DNA of 64,000 bases from Pseudomonas sp. Irchel s3b2 (GTDB lineage: Bacteria > Pseudomonadota > Gammaproteobacteria > Pseudomonadales > Pseudomonadaceae): the NCBI RefSeq assembly GCF_900187445.1, contig NZ_FYEB01000001.1:248001-312000 (forward strand), read 5' to 3'. This document shows, one piece after another, positions 45,763 to 54,978 of this stretch. The notes beneath the pieces are model-generated. The model was not told the origin of the DNA. It was given only the letters and a program-made list of their open reading frames with translations, and did no database searches. Position 1 is the first letter of the stretch; each line of letters begins with the position of its first letter. The position numbers and the translations under genes were made by a program.

Positions 45763-47115
45763 ATGGAAGAGCAACTCCCCACCACGACTGTGACCTATAA
45801 ACCCAAGTTACTGCTGGTCGACGATGAGGAGTCGATTCTCAACAGCCTGCGCCGCCTGCTGCGCGGCCAACCCTACGAGGTGCTGCTGGCCACCAGCGGT
45901 GCCCAGGCCTTGGCGATCATGGCGCAGCAGCCGATCGATCTGGTGATGAGTGACGCGCGCATGCCCAATATGGATGGCTCGACGTTGTTGGCCCACATCC
46001 ATCAGCGTTATCCCGACACCCTCCGGATCATGCTGACCGGTTATGCCGATCCGTCGGCCATTATCAAAGCTATCAATGAAGGGCAGATTCATCGTTACAT
46101 CAGCAAACCCTGGCACGATGAGGAAATGCTGCTGACCTTACGGCAATCACTGGCTTATCAGCATTCCGAGCGTGAACGCTTGCGTCTGGTGCAGGAGACG
46201 TGGGATCAGAACGAGAAACTGAAGCTGCTCAATGCCACCCTGGAAAAACACGTCGCGGCCCGTACCAGCGAGCTGCAACAGACCGCCGACATGCTGGACC
46301 TGGCCTACGAAGAGCTTAAGCGCAGCTATGTCACCGGCACCGAAGTGTTTTCGTTGCTGGCCAACCTGCGCTTGCCGCCCGCCAAGCAGACCAACCGGCA
46401 GATCATCGAACTGATGCGGGTGTACTGCAAACTCTATGGCCTGGACGAAGGCACCAGTCGCGACCTGACCATGGCCGCGGCGCTCTACAACATCGGTAAA
46501 TTGAGCTGGACCGACAGCATGATGAGCACGCCTTCGGACCTGCTGCACCACAATGATCGCGAGCGCTATCGGGGTTATCCGAAGCAGAGTGAATCGCTGC
46601 TGATGACCCTCGATCCGATGAAGGATGCCGCGCGGCTGATCCTGCATCATCAGGAGCGTTGGGATGGCAGCGGTTTTCCCGATCGGCTCAAGGGCGAAGC
46701 GATTCCGTTCGGTTCGCGGTTGCTGAAACTGGCGGTGGACTTCATTGAGTTGCAGCGCGGGCTGATCCTTGAACGGCAGATGAACAGCGATGAAGCCCTG
46801 GTGTATATCCGCCAATACGCCGGTCGCCTCTACGACCCGGAACTGGTGGTGGATTTCGTTCAGGTCTGCGCCGCTTACCTGAGCGATGTGACGCTGGCCG
46901 ATCCGACGGTCAAGGTGCTGACCACCCGGGATCTGGTGGCGGGCATGATCCTTGCGCGCAATCTCAATGCCGACAACGGCATGCTGTTGCTCAATGCCGG
47001 CAAGGTGTTGAATGGACCGCTGGTGGAGAAGTTGATCGCTTTCGAGGCGATGGAAGGTGCCAAGTACAGCATTTTTGTGAAAGTGCCGGAGGAAGTGGAA
47101 GGCGCACTTGTGTAG
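45763..47115 (+). CDS. Receiver-HD domain response regulator (degenerate HD-GYP)
   Basis: A 450-residue cytosolic protein with an orthodox receiver (LLLVDDEESILNSL; Asp64 in VMSDARMPN; ISKPWHDEEML). A coiled-coil (~140-185) and an HD-type domain follow. The metal-binding His-Asp pair is replaced by Tyr242-Asn243 (YNIGKL), although HHQERWDGSGFPD, close to the HD-GYP motif, remains. It is therefore unlikely to be a normal c-di-GMP phosphodiesterase and may act by binding. It is divergent from the receiver-GGDEF operon with ~250 bases between, so shared control is plausible. Confidence 0.87.
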   Translation: MEEQLPTTTVTYKPKLLLVDDEESILNSLRRLLRGQPYEVLLATSGAQALAIMAQQPIDLVMSDARMPNMDGSTLLAHIHQRYPDTLRIMLTGYADPSAIIKAINEGQIHRYISKPWHDEEMLLTLRQSLAYQHSERERLRLVQETWDQNEKLKLLNATLEKHVAARTSELQQTADMLDLAYEELKRSYVTGTEVFSLLANLRLPPAKQTNRQIIELMRVYCKLYGLDEGTSRDLTMAAALYNIGKLSWTDSMMSTPSDLLHHNDRERYRGYPKQSESLLMTLDPMKDAARLILHHQERWDGSGFPDRLKGEAIPFGSRLLKLAVDFIELQRGLILERQMNSDEALVYIRQYAGRLYDPELVVDFVQVCAAYLSDVTLADPTVKVLTTRDLVAGMILARNLNADNGMLLLNAGKVLNGPLVEKLIAFEAMEGAKYSIFVKVPEEVEGALV

Positions 47116-47202
47116 GAGCGAGCTTGCTCGCGAAAGCGGCGGCACAGTCAACATTGATGTTGTCTGACACACCGCTTTCGCGGGCAAGCCCGCTCCTACA
47201 GG
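47110..47202. repeat. REPIN with conserved internal segment
   Basis: Arms TGTAGGAGCGAGCTTGCTCG and CTTTCGCGGGCAAGCCCGCT are inverted around AGTCAACATTGATGTTGTCT. The interior matches those at 4338-4430 and 31148-31241. It begins within the last codons of the receiver-HD gene. Confidence 0.9.
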
Positions 47203-47286
47203 GCGCTCGGCAATGCTTTTTTCGGCGTGACGAAGAAGCGGCGCGCATGTGATCCTTGCTGCTTTTACCCAAGGCCAGTCTGATCC

Positions 47287-47721
47287 ATGATGCTTTCATC
47301 CGCCGCTTCGCCCCGCCTCATCCGCATTGCTGCTGCCTTGCTGATCGGCCCCGACGGTCGCACCCTGCTGGTCCGCAAGCGCGGCACCCAGGCATTCATG
47401 CAGCCGGGGGGCAAGATCGAGGCCCATGAGCAACCGGTCCATGCCCTTGCCCGTGAGCTGGAAGAGGAACTGGGGCTGGTCATCGATCCGGCGCACGCCG
47501 CCTACCTGGGGCAATTCTCGGCACCAGCCGCCAATGAGCCGGGTTATGTCGTACAGGCCGAACTCTTTCAGCTGACCATCGATTCGCACGTTTGCCCGGC
47601 GTCGGAGATCGAAGAGGTGCGCTGGATCGATCCGGCCACTGACGGCGAAATCACATTGGCGCCATTGACACGGGACCTGATCTTGCCGTTTTATCGAGCC
47701 TCACTGATCGAAACTGCCTGA
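47287..47721 (+). CDS. Nudix hydrolase
   Basis: A 144-residue soluble protein with a complete Nudix box: GGKIEAHE, then RELEEELGL, providing the GX5EX7REUXEEXGU pattern. Nudix enzymes cleave nucleoside diphosphate derivatives; the substrate cannot be assigned. Tandem ATGs at 47287 and 47290 are both possible starts. A LysE transporter follows 24 bases later, suggesting joint transcription. Confidence 0.9.
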   Translation: MMLSSAASPRLIRIAAALLIGPDGRTLLVRKRGTQAFMQPGGKIEAHEQPVHALARELEEELGLVIDPAHAAYLGQFSAPAANEPGYVVQAELFQLTIDSHVCPASEIEEVRWIDPATDGEITLAPLTRDLILPFYRASLIETA

Positions 47722-47744
47722 TCGTCCAAGGATGGAGAATGCCC

Positions 47745-48383
47745 ATGATCCCGCTTCAAGACTTGCTGATTTTCGCCGCCGCGGCGCTGCTGATGGTGCT
47801 CACGCCCGGGCCGAACATGATCTACCTGATCTCTCGTTCAATCTGCCAGGGCCGCAGGGCCGGAGTGACTTCGTTGCTCGGCGTAGTCGCGGGTTTTTTA
47901 GTGCACCTGTTCGCGGCCGCCGCGGGTTTGACCGCGGTGTTCGTGGCAGTGCCGGTGGCCTATGAAGTATTGAAGTGGGCCGGCGCGTTGTACCTGTTGT
48001 GGCTGGCCTGGCAGGCGGTCAAGCCCGGTGCGCGCTCGCCGTTCGAGGCGCAGCAGTTGCCGGCAGATTCGTCGCGCAAGTTGATCACCATGGGCTTTCT
48101 GACCAGCGCTCTGAACCCGAAGATCGCGGTGTTTTATCTGTCGGTGTTTCCGCAGTTCATTACCCCTGAGCATGGTTCGGTGTTCACCCAGAGCATCATC
48201 CTCGGCCTGACCCAGATCAGCGTGAGCTTCAGCGTCAACCTGATGATCGCGTTGTTTGCCGCAGGCATCGCGTCCTGGTTCGTCAACAACCCGAACTGGC
48301 TGGCGATGCAGCGTTATTTCATGGGCTTCGTGCTGTCCGGACTGGCGGTGCGCTTGATGCTTGAGCAGCGGCGGACGGCCTGA
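47745..48383 (+). CDS. LysE/RhtB family amino acid exporter
   Basis: A 212-residue membrane protein with six spans. It opens with the family signature LTPGPNMIYLISRSICQGRRAG split over two segments, then GALYLLWLAWQAVK and TSALNPKIAVFYLSVFPQF. Members export amino acids or homoserine derivatives. I prefer the ATG at 47745 because GGAG lies seven bases upstream; the ATG at 47739 would overlap the ribosome site. The next gene begins three bases after its stop. Confidence 0.9.
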   Translation: MIPLQDLLIFAAAALLMVLTPGPNMIYLISRSICQGRRAGVTSLLGVVAGFLVHLFAAAAGLTAVFVAVPVAYEVLKWAGALYLLWLAWQAVKPGARSPFEAQQLPADSSRKLITMGFLTSALNPKIAVFYLSVFPQFITPEHGSVFTQSIILGLTQISVSFSVNLMIALFAAGIASWFVNNPNWLAMQRYFMGFVLSGLAVRLMLEQRRTA

Positions 48384-48385
48384 AG

Positions 48386-48895
48386 ATGTGGATTCAACGG
48401 CTTGATGCCAGCCATGCCCTGGATTATCGGGCGCTGATGCTTGAGGCCTATGACTTGCATCCTCAGGCGTTCACTTCCAGCGTGCGCGAGCGCGCCGTGA
48501 TGCCGCTGAGTTGGTGGGAATCGCGCCTGACCCACAAGCTGGACCGGATTCTCGGGGTGTTCGAGGAAGGGAGGCTGGTGGGCATCGTTGGCCTGGCCTT
48601 CGAATCTCGGGAAAAGGCCCGACACAAGGCGACGCTGTTTGGCATGTACGTTACAAGCAAGGTGCGACAGCGCGGGCTCGGTTATCAACTGGTTCAGGCC
48701 GCGTTGGCTGAAGCGCAGACCCATCAGGGGCTGCGGCTGATCCAGCTGACCGTCACCGCCGGCAACGAAGCCGCCTTCAAGCTGTATCAGCGCTGCGGCT
48801 TCGTGCAGTTCGGCCTGGAACCGTTGGCGGTAAGGGTCGGCGAAGACTACTTCGACAAGATCCATATGTGGCGCGAGATCACCCCTGAGCCTTGA
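48386..48895 (+). CDS. GNAT family N-acetyltransferase
   Basis: A 169-residue acetyltransferase: IVGLAFESREK, FGMYVTSKVRQRGLGYQLV (acetyl-CoA loop RxxGxG/Y) and VTAGNEAAFKLYQRCGF give motifs C, A and B. The substrate is unknown. It follows the LysE gene at three bases, so it may act on a related small molecule. The TGA stop lies exactly at the left edge of a 111-bp palindromic repeat. Confidence 0.88.
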   Translation: MWIQRLDASHALDYRALMLEAYDLHPQAFTSSVRERAVMPLSWWESRLTHKLDRILGVFEEGRLVGIVGLAFESREKARHKATLFGMYVTSKVRQRGLGYQLVQAALAEAQTHQGLRLIQLTVTAGNEAAFKLYQRCGFVQFGLEPLAVRVGEDYFDKIHMWREITPEP

Positions 48896-49004
48896 TCGTT
48901 CCCACGCTCTGCGTGGGAACGCAGCCCGGGACGCTCCGCGTCCCTTCCAGAGCCGAACGCGGAGCGTCCGTTGAGGCATTCCTTTGCTGCGCGTGGGAAC
49001 GATC
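48894..49004. repeat. ~110-bp palindromic repeat, copy 2 of 3
   Basis: Bounded by GATC at both ends, with arm CGTTCCCACGCTCTGCGTGG at the left and a diverged complement (GCTGCGCGTGGGAACG) at the right. Inner GGGACGCTCCGCGTCCC and ACGCGGAGCGTCC palindromes match copy 1 (390-500). Its first bases form part of the GNAT stop codon. Confidence 0.88.
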
Positions 49005-49019
49005 ATCCAAACAGGTCCA

Positions 49020-49937
49020 TCAGCGCACCGCACTAACCCCATCCAGCGTCGAAAACGACGTGTCCTTGGCCGTCAGCAAGAAGTCGCGCATATAAGGCGC
49101 ATCCAGCATGTCGGCGCGAATCCCGGCGTAGAGCGTCGCAAACAAGCCTTTCTCCCCCAGTCGCTTGGCCTTCACATAACCCCGTGAGCTGTATTCATGC
49201 AGCGCCCAATGGGGCATGCCGCACACGCCGCGGCCGCTGGCCACCAGTTGCATCATCATCACCGTCAGTTCCGATGTGCGGACTTGGGCTGGTTCGATGT
49301 CGGCCGGCTCCAGGAAGCGGGTGAAGATGTCCAGCCGATCACGCTCCACGGGGTAGGTGATCAAGGTTTCCGTGAGCAAATCCTCGGGCACGATGTACGG
49401 CTTGCTCGCCAGGCGATGCTGGTTAGCCACCGCGAGCATGGCTTCGTAAGTGAACAACGGCACGTAAGTGATCCCGACCAGTTCCAGCGGATCGGAGGTC
49501 ACCACCAGGTCCAGGTCGCCTCGGGCCAGCGCCGGCAGCGGGGCGAAGGAGAAACCCGAGGCCAGGTCCAGTTCGACTTCCGGCCAGGCATCGCGGAACT
49601 GGTCGATGGTCGGCATCAGCCACTGAAAGCAACTGTGGCACTCGATCGCCATGTGTAAACGCCCTGCGGTGCCGCCGGCCAGTCGCGCAATGTCACGCTC
49701 GGCGCCGCGCAGCAATGGCAGGGTGGCGTCGGCCAGTTGCAGCAGGCGCAAGCCGGCACTGGTGAAGCGCACCGGTTTGGTCTTGCGCACGAACAACGGC
49801 ATGCCCATGCGCTCTTCCAGTTCTTTGAACTGGTGGGACAGCGCCGACTGGGTCAGGTGCAGGCGATCGGCCGCGTCCACCAGGCTGTCGGCTTCGCGCA
49901 AGGCGTGCAGGGTTTTCAGGTGACGGATTTCAAGCAC
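49020..49937 (-). CDS. metR: LysR-type regulator of methionine synthesis MetR
   Basis: A 305-residue LysR regulator. The helix-turn-helix is VDAADRLHLTQSALSHQFKE; the effector domain follows with HMAIECHSCFQWLMP, as in MetR proteins that sense homocysteine. I chose the GTG at 49937 (LEIRHLKTLHAL), preceded by GGAG at eight bases; a start at 49973 would extend past the usual length. It is divergent from metE, the classical MetR target, with 122 bases between. Confidence 0.93.
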   Translation of the reverse strand: MLEIRHLKTLHALREADSLVDAADRLHLTQSALSHQFKELEERMGMPLFVRKTKPVRFTSAGLRLLQLADATLPLLRGAERDIARLAGGTAGRLHMAIECHSCFQWLMPTIDQFRDAWPEVELDLASGFSFAPLPALARGDLDLVVTSDPLELVGITYVPLFTYEAMLAVANQHRLASKPYIVPEDLLTETLITYPVERDRLDIFTRFLEPADIEPAQVRTSELTVMMMQLVASGRGVCGMPHWALHEYSSRGYVKAKRLGEKGLFATLYAGIRADMLDAPYMRDFLLTAKDTSFSTLDGVSAVR

Positions 49938-49950
49938 CGGGGGGGCTCCA

Positions 49951-49994
49951 TGAGGAAAACTTATGATCAACACGAAAAGGTTGAGTTTGTCTCA
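49951..49994. promoter_or_regulatory. Two MetR-type sites between metR and metE
   Basis: TGAGGAAAACTTA (49951-49963) and TGAGTTTGTCTCA (49982-49994) both fit TGAN-N5-NTCA-like LysR half-site spacing, close to the enteric MetR consensus TGAA-N5-TTCA. Their centres are 31 bases apart. The assignment is by similarity and position. Confidence 0.5.
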
Positions 49995-50059
49995 TGTTGG
50001 GTAGGCTGTCGACAATAGCGCCATGTTTTACAGCATCTTTTATAGAGAGAACTTTCATC

Positions 50060-52372
50060 ATGGCTCAGGCCCACACCCTTGGTTTCCCGCGTATCGGCGC
50101 TGACCGCGAACTGAAAAAAGCCCTCGAATCCTACTGGAAGGGCGACCTCGATCAGGACGCATTGAAAAGCGTCGGCCGCCAACTGCGCGCCACCCACTGG
50201 CAATTGCAGAAAGACGCCGACATCGACCTGCTGCCTGTGGGCGATTTCGCCTGGTACGACCAGGTACTGACTCATTCTCTGACCTTCGGCGTGATCCCCG
50301 AGCGTTTCGACAGTGCCAGGAATGCCAACGGCCTGCCGACGCTGGACACCCTGTTCGCCATGGCCCGTGGTGCTACCGCGGCCTGCTGCGGCGGCGAACA
50401 TGGCAAGGCGCAATATGCTCAGGAACTGACCAAGTGGTTCGATACCAATTACCACTATCTGGTCCCGGAATTCACCGTTGATCAACAGTTCAAACTGAGC
50501 TGGGAACAGTTGTTCGATGAAGTCGAAGAAGCCAAGGCCCTGGGGCACAACGTCAAACCAGTGATCATCGGCCCACTGACTTACCTGTGGCTGGGCAAGG
50601 CGAAAGGCAACGACTTCGACAAACTCGACTTGCTCGAACGCCTGCTGCCGATCTACGGCGAAATCCTCGGTCGCCTCGCGGCCCAAGGCGTGGAGTGGGT
50701 GCAGATCGACGAACCGATCCTCACCCTCGATCTGCCACAGGCCTGGAAAAATGCCTTCGAGCGCGCTTATCACATCCTCCAATATTCGCCGCTGAAAAAA
50801 CTCGTGGCGACTTACTTCAGTGGCCTGGAAGACAACCTTGGCCTGGCTGTCAGCCTGCCAGTGCAAGGCTTGCACATCGACGCCGTGCGCGCGCCGGATC
50901 AACTTGGCCAAGTGCTGGATCGTCTGCCGACCTACAAGATTCTCTCGGTGGGCCTGGTTAACGGTCGCAACGTTTGGCGCTGCGAACTGGAGCAAGCCCT
51001 GGCCCAACTGCAACCAGCCCAGGAGCGCTTTGGCGATAACTTGTGGGTCAGCAGTTCCTGCTCGCTGTTGCACAGCCCGGTGGACCTGGACCGTGAAGAC
51101 AAACTCGACCCGGAACTGAAAAGCTGGCTGGCGTTTGCCGTGCAGAAGTGCGGTGAAATCGCCGTACTGCGTGATGCCCTCAACGATCCGCAAGCGCCGA
51201 AGGTGCAAGCCGCCCTGGCTGAAAGCCGTGCGATTCAGGCCAGCCGCGCCCAATCGCCGCGCATCCATAAAGCCGAAGTACAGACGCGTATCAACGCCAT
51301 TGGCGCGGCGGACAGCCAACGTCATTCACCATTTACCAAACGCATCGAACAACAAAAGGCACGGCTGAAACTGCCGGCATTCCCGACCACCACCATCGGC
51401 TCGTTCCCACAGACCGGTTCGATTCGTCTGGCGCGCCAGGCCTTCAAGCAAGGCAAGCTGTCGGCCAACGATTACACCGATGCCATGCACAGCGAAATCC
51501 GCCACGCCGTGCAAATCCAGGAACGCCTGGGCCTGGACGTGCTGGTACACGGTGAGGCCGAGCGCAACGACATGGTCGAGTACTTCGCCGAGCAACTGGA
51601 CGGCTACCTGTTCACCCGATTCGGCTGGGTCCAGAGCTACGGTTCGCGCTGCGTCAAACCGGCGATCATTTATGGCGACCTGAGCCGTCCGAAGCCAATG
51701 ACGGTCGACTGGATCACTTATGCGCAGAGCCTGACCGATAAGGTCATGAAAGGCATGCTTACCGGTCCCGTGACCATGCTGATGTGGTCGTTCCCGCGCG
51801 AAGACGTCTCGCGCAAAATTCAGGCGCAGCAACTGGCCCTGGCCTTGCGCGATGAAGTGGTGGACCTGGAAAACGCCGGCATCAAAATCGTCCAGATCGA
51901 CGAAGCCGCGTTCCGCGAAGGGCTGCCGCTACGCCGGGCGCAATGGCAGGAATATCTAGACTGGGCGGTGGAGGCTTTCCGCCTGAGCGCATCCGGCGTG
52001 CGGGACGAAACCCAGATCCATACCCACATGTGCTACAGCGAATTCAACGACGTGATCCAGTCCATCGCCGCCATGGACGCCGACGTGATCACCATCGAAA
52101 CCTCGCGCTCGGACATGGAGTTGCTGGAGGCCTTCGAAGCGTTCGACTACCCGAACGACATCGGTCCGGGCGTCTATGACATCCACTCACCACGGGTGCC
52201 GGACACGGCCGAGATGGTGAAGTTGATGAGCAAAGCGGTGAAGCGGATTCCGGCTGAGCGGTTGTGGGTCAATCCGGATTGCGGGTTGAAAACCCGGGCC
52301 TGGCCGGAAACCGAGGCGGCGTTGGTGAACATGGTTGCTGCGGCGCGGCAGTTGCGTAGTCAGTTGGCTTAA
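50060..52372 (+). CDS. metE: Cobalamin-independent methionine synthase MetE
   Basis: MetE transfers a methyl group from methyltetrahydropteroyl-triglutamate to homocysteine. The 770-residue protein has the usual two barrels: N-terminal [17 protein letters not shown], and C-terminal [13 protein letters not shown] with the zinc ligands in HTHMCYSEF and [11 protein letters not shown] chose the ATG at 50060, with AGAGAGAA about eight bases upstream. It is divergent from metR and probably activated by it. A REPIN begins seven bases after the stop. Confidence 0.97.
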   Translation: MAQAHTLGFPRIGADRELKKALESYWKGDLDQDALKSVGRQLRATHWQLQKDADIDLLPVGDFAWYDQVLTHSLTFGVIPERFDSARNANGLPTLDTLFAMARGATAACCGGEHGKAQYAQELTKWFDTNYHYLVPEFTVDQQFKLSWEQLFDEVEEAKALGHNVKPVIIGPLTYLWLGKAKGNDFDKLDLLERLLPIYGEILGRLAAQGVEWVQIDEPILTLDLPQAWKNAFERAYHILQYSPLKKLVATYFSGLEDNLGLAVSLPVQGLHIDAVRAPDQLGQVLDRLPTYKILSVGLVNGRNVWRCELEQALAQLQPAQERFGDNLWVSSSCSLLHSPVDLDREDKLDPELKSWLAFAVQKCGEIAVLRDALNDPQAPKVQAALAESRAIQASRAQSPRIHKAEVQTRINAIGAADSQRHSPFTKRIEQQKARLKLPAFPTTTIGSFPQTGSIRLARQAFKQGKLSANDYTDAMHSEIRHAVQIQERLGLDVLVHGEAERNDMVEYFAEQLDGYLFTRFGWVQSYGSRCVKPAIIYGDLSRPKPMTVDWITYAQSLTDKVMKGMLTGPVTMLMWSFPREDVSRKIQAQQLALALRDEVVDLENAGIKIVQIDEAAFREGLPLRRAQWQEYLDWAVEAFRLSASGVRDETQIHTHMCYSEFNDVIQSIAAMDADVITIETSRSDMELLEAFEAFDYPNDIGPGVYDIHSPRVPDTAEMVKLMSKAVKRIPAERLWVNPDCGLKTRAWPETEAALVNMVAAARQLRSQLA

Positions 52373-52378
52373 GGACGC

Positions 52379-52454
52379 CATCGCGAGCAGGCTCGCTCCC
52401 ACATTTTGATTGATGTCGGACACAAATCCTGTGGGAGCGAGCCTGCTCGTGATG
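52379..52454. repeat. REPIN, short form
   Basis: CATCGCGAGCAGGCTCGCTC and the inverted TGTGGGAGCGAGCCTGCTCG enclose ~25 bases. It follows metE immediately and may form its transcript end. Confidence 0.88.
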
Positions 52455-52501
52455 AACGATAACTCGGTCATGGATATGACCGCTCGGCAATCTTCATCAA
52501 A

Positions 52502-52519
52502 CTGTCACGTAACTGTGGC
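52502..52519 (+). promoter_or_regulatory. Possible PHO box upstream of the alpha/beta hydrolase
   Basis: CTGTCACGTAACTGTGGCA resembles the PhoB consensus CTGTCAT-N4-CTGTCAT, with a good first half and a poor second half. It is 65 bases upstream of the hydrolase start. Tentative. Confidence 0.25.
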
Positions 52520-52583
52520 AGCGCGCTTGAACAAACTTCATCAGACTCGCGCTCTACTGGAGTTCTGCGTTTCGGTGTTTTTC

Positions 52584-53618
52584 ATGCGTGCACGATTTTT
52601 ATCCACAGCGGTCTTTCTGGCTGCTGTGTTGTTCAATTTCCCGTCTCTTGCGGCGTCTCGTTGCGATGTCAATGTTCCGACCGAACGGGTCGATCTGGAG
52701 CAGGTGAGCCTGGCCTACCAGAGCATTGGCCGTGCCTCGGACCCGGCGTTGTTGCTGGTGATGGGCCTGGGCGGGCAGTTGATTCACTGGCCGGACGAGG
52801 TGGTGGTCGCGTTGTGTCAGCAGGGGTTTCGGGTGATTCGCTATGACAATCGCGATGTGGGCCTGTCGACTTGGCGGCAGACACCTGTCGACGCCAACCT
52901 GACCTTTGAAGTGCTGCGCTACAAACTCGGTTTGCCGGTATCGGCGCCGTACACCCTGACCGACATGGCTGACGATGCCTTTGGACTGATGGATGCCTTG
53001 CACGTCGAGCAATTCCACGTACTGGGCGCCAGCATGGGCGGGATGATCGCTCAGCATATGGCGGCCATGGCACCGCAGCGTGTCGAGAGCCTGACGTTGC
53101 TGATGACCAGCTCGGGTGCCGAGGGCTTGCCGGCGCCGAGTGCGGCGCTGGTGCAGTTACTCGCGCGACGCGGTGCGCCGAATCGCGAAGTGGCGCTGGA
53201 GCAACAGGCCGATTTGCTGGCGGCGTTGGGCAGCCCGGCGGTGAGCGATGACCGGCAGGCGTTGTTGCAGCAGGCGGCGCAATCCTATGACCGGGCGTTC
53301 AACCCCGAGGGCGTGAAGCGTCAGATCATGGCGATCCTCGCCGAACGGAGCCGCGTGGCGCTGCTCAACCAATTGCGGGTGCCGACGCTGGTGGTTCACG
53401 GCACCGCCGATCCGTTGTTGCCGGTGATGCATGGCGTGCACTTGGCGGCGCATATCCGTGGTAGCCAATTGAAGCTGATTCCGGGGCTGGCCCATCGTTT
53501 CCAGGAGGCGTTCAAGGCGCCGTTGCTGGCGGCGGTGTTGCCGTATTTGCGGGATCATCGTGAAGACACCTCGCATTGGGCGCAGATTGATCCAGTGGCC
53601 GAACACAATCTTCTGTAA
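52584..53618 (+). CDS. Exported alpha/beta hydrolase
   Basis: A 344-residue hydrolase with a signal peptide ([20 protein letters not shown]). The nucleophile is Ser150 in GASMGG, the oxyanion segment is [11 protein letters not shown], the acid is probably the Asp of GTADPLLP, and the base His is in GLAHRF. Substrate unknown; the nearest general match is the pseudomonad periplasmic esterase/lipase group. I chose the ATG at 52584; a start at 52410 would run through the REPIN and lack the signal peptide. A possible PHO box lies upstream. Confidence 0.85.
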   Translation: MRARFLSTAVFLAAVLFNFPSLAASRCDVNVPTERVDLEQVSLAYQSIGRASDPALLLVMGLGGQLIHWPDEVVVALCQQGFRVIRYDNRDVGLSTWRQTPVDANLTFEVLRYKLGLPVSAPYTLTDMADDAFGLMDALHVEQFHVLGASMGGMIAQHMAAMAPQRVESLTLLMTSSGAEGLPAPSAALVQLLARRGAPNREVALEQQADLLAALGSPAVSDDRQALLQQAAQSYDRAFNPEGVKRQIMAILAERSRVALLNQLRVPTLVVHGTADPLLPVMHGVHLAAHIRGSQLKLIPGLAHRFQEAFKAPLLAAVLPYLRDHREDTSHWAQIDPVAEHNLL

Positions 53619-53648
53619 CACCCAAATCCAATTGTGGGAGTGGGCTCT

Positions 53649-53782
53649 TGTGGCGAGGGAGCTTGCTCCCGCTGGGCTGTGAAGCAGCCCCGATCCTGCA
53701 CAGGCTGCTGAGTCTCAGGTAATCCGCATTGACCTGTTTACGACTGCTGCGCAGCCGAGCGGGAGCAAGCTCCCTCGCCACA
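53649..53782. repeat. REP doublet of the GTGGCGAGGGAGC family
   Basis: Arms TGTGGCGAGGGAGCTTGCTC and GAGCAAGCTCCCTCGCCACA are inverted. Internal GGGCTGTGAAGCAGCCCC and GACTGCTGCGCAGCCGAGC correspond to the copy at 29086-29219. Confidence 0.9.
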
Positions 53783-53800
53783 AAAACGGTGGAGGCTGGT

Positions 53801-54157
53801 TTACGTTGGAACGAAATTATCCAGCATCCGGTTCACCGCCAGTTCACCCAACATGACGGAGTTCTGGATACCGAGCACGGTGTTGCGCTGCGGGCCGTTC
53901 AGCAGCCCCGCGAAATCACTCAACATCACGCTCGCCGCCGCCAGCGATTCGCAGGCGTTGACCAGCAGGGTTTCGTTATCGGCGTCGGGGGCGACGGAGT
54001 AAAGGGTGCTGGGTTTGCGTGGGGTGTCTTTGGGAATGACCGGTTTGAGGTAGTAATCGAGAGCGCGGTCGGCGGCTTCGTTGAGCTTTTTGGAGCCTGG
54101 GGTTTCGTACGGGGAAACGTCGTCGGTTTCCGGTGGATTTGGAGTGATTTTGAACAT
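53801..54157 (-). CDS. DUF6124/DUF3077 family protein
   Basis: This 118-residue protein is of a type common in pseudomonads, recognised by its opening FKITPNPP, then SPYETPGSKKLNEAADRALDYY and a C-terminal helical part, LLVNACESLAAASVMLSDF. Function is unknown. I chose the ATG at 54157, preceded by AGGAG at about ten bases. Its leader contains alternating TTTAGTAG and CTACTAAC motifs, the last ending just before the ribosome site, which suggests control by RNA structure. Confidence 0.8.
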   Translation of the reverse strand: MFKITPNPPETDDVSPYETPGSKKLNEAADRALDYYLKPVIPKDTPRKPSTLYSVAPDADNETLLVNACESLAAASVMLSDFAGLLNGPQRNTVLGIQNSVMLGELAVNRMLDNFVPT

Positions 54158-54172
54158 TGAACTGGTACTCCT

Positions 54173-54363
54173 GTTAGTAGAGCTGCAACTCATCTCGCTA
54201 CTAAACGGAATGGGGAGGCAGCTGTGCGCAAGTTAGTAGACCGGCCTCCAGTCAAAACCGGCGCGCCCGAGGGCACCATGCGCACAGCCACCATCAAGTG
54301 CAGGCGAATGCCTGACTGGATGACACTTATGCGACCGGAAAGAAATGCCGGGCTACTAAACCC
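54173..54363 (-). promoter_or_regulatory. Leader with alternating TTTAGTAG / CTACTAAC motifs
   Basis: Read on the minus strand, TTTAGTAG (54360-54353), CTACTAAC (54239-54232), TTTAGTAG (54205-54198) and CTACTAAC (54180-54173) alternate, so neighbouring pairs can form stems. The last lies next to the AGGAG of the DUF6124 gene. Related GGCCTCCAG...CCGGCG segments occur near 54242 and 54402. No protein-coding sense is apparent across 54158-54522. Confidence 0.5.
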
Positions 54364-54522
54364 GATCACTGGGAATCAGTGACACGAACCAAGTTACCGA
54401 CGGGCCTCCAGGCGCACAAGCCGGCGGATTCTGACTTGGTTGTAGGCGACGGCGCAAGGCACTGTAGCTTTCAGGAAGTAACGCTAAACAGAACTAAACA
54501 CGCACTCCAGAACACCCCAAAA

Positions 54523-54629
54523 CCTGTGGGAGCGGGCTTGCCCGCGAATGGTTCGACGCGGTGTACTTGAAACATGGCCTTATCGTTCTTCGCGGGCAAG
54601 TCGGATCGCCGAACCGCTCGCTCCTACAG
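54523..54629. repeat. REPIN, variant right arm with 16-bp insertion
   Basis: Left arm CCTGTGGGAGCGGGCTTGCC; right arm split by TCGGATCGCCGAACCG, as in the element at 7026-7136. The interior, ending TTATCGTTCTTCGCGGGCAAG, matches that at 61956-62047. Confidence 0.87.
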
Positions 54630-54639
54630 AGCGGAGGCG

Positions 54640-54978
54640 TCAGCCGTGAAGGCGAACCCAAACGCTGACCAACACCGTCGCCGCCATCAACCACGCCACC
54701 GCAGCCACCGCCAACGAAGCCTCCAGCCGCATCCGGTCGACCATCACGTACAAGGTCGCCAGGTAGACGAAGTACGGAATGATCGACCACATGCCAAACA
54801 CGATAGTGGTTTTCAGATCATCCAGCGAGCGTCCTTTGCCGACGATGTAATGGGCGATCAGCGCAAAGGTTGGAAACAGCGGCACCAGGCCTGCGATGTA
54901 ATAGTTTTTGGTCTTGGCCAGCATGGCGAGGATCACCACCACCGCCGCGCCCAGGGTTGCTTTGAAAATCAGGTCCAT
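54640..54978 (-). CDS. glpM: GlpM family membrane protein
   Basis: A 112-residue protein with four predicted spans. It matches GlpM in KTKNYYIAGLVPLFPTFALI, HYIVGKGRSLDDLKTTIVFG and MWSIIPYFVYL. GlpM was described in P. aeruginosa near glpD and linked to alginate production; its molecular role is unclear. The ATG (54978) overlaps the aauR stop by one base, so it is co-translated with the aauSR pair. Confidence 0.9.
   Translation of the reverse strand: MDLIFKATLGAAVVVILAMLAKTKNYYIAGLVPLFPTFALIAHYIVGKGRSLDDLKTTIVFGMWSIIPYFVYLATLYVMVDRMRLEASLAVAAVAWLMAATVLVSVWVRLHG

Noticed and set aside
52410..52583. N-terminal extension of the alpha/beta hydrolase
   Set aside because: It would translate a REPIN and move the signal peptide to residue 60; the ATG at 52584 restores a normal exported protein.
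53649..53782. Possible small RNA gene
   Set aside because: The structure is fully explained as a REP doublet matching 29086-29219.
54379..54570. 63-codon frame upstream of glpM
   Set aside because: It runs into a REPIN and has no ribosome site; the stretch is better explained as leader plus repeat.
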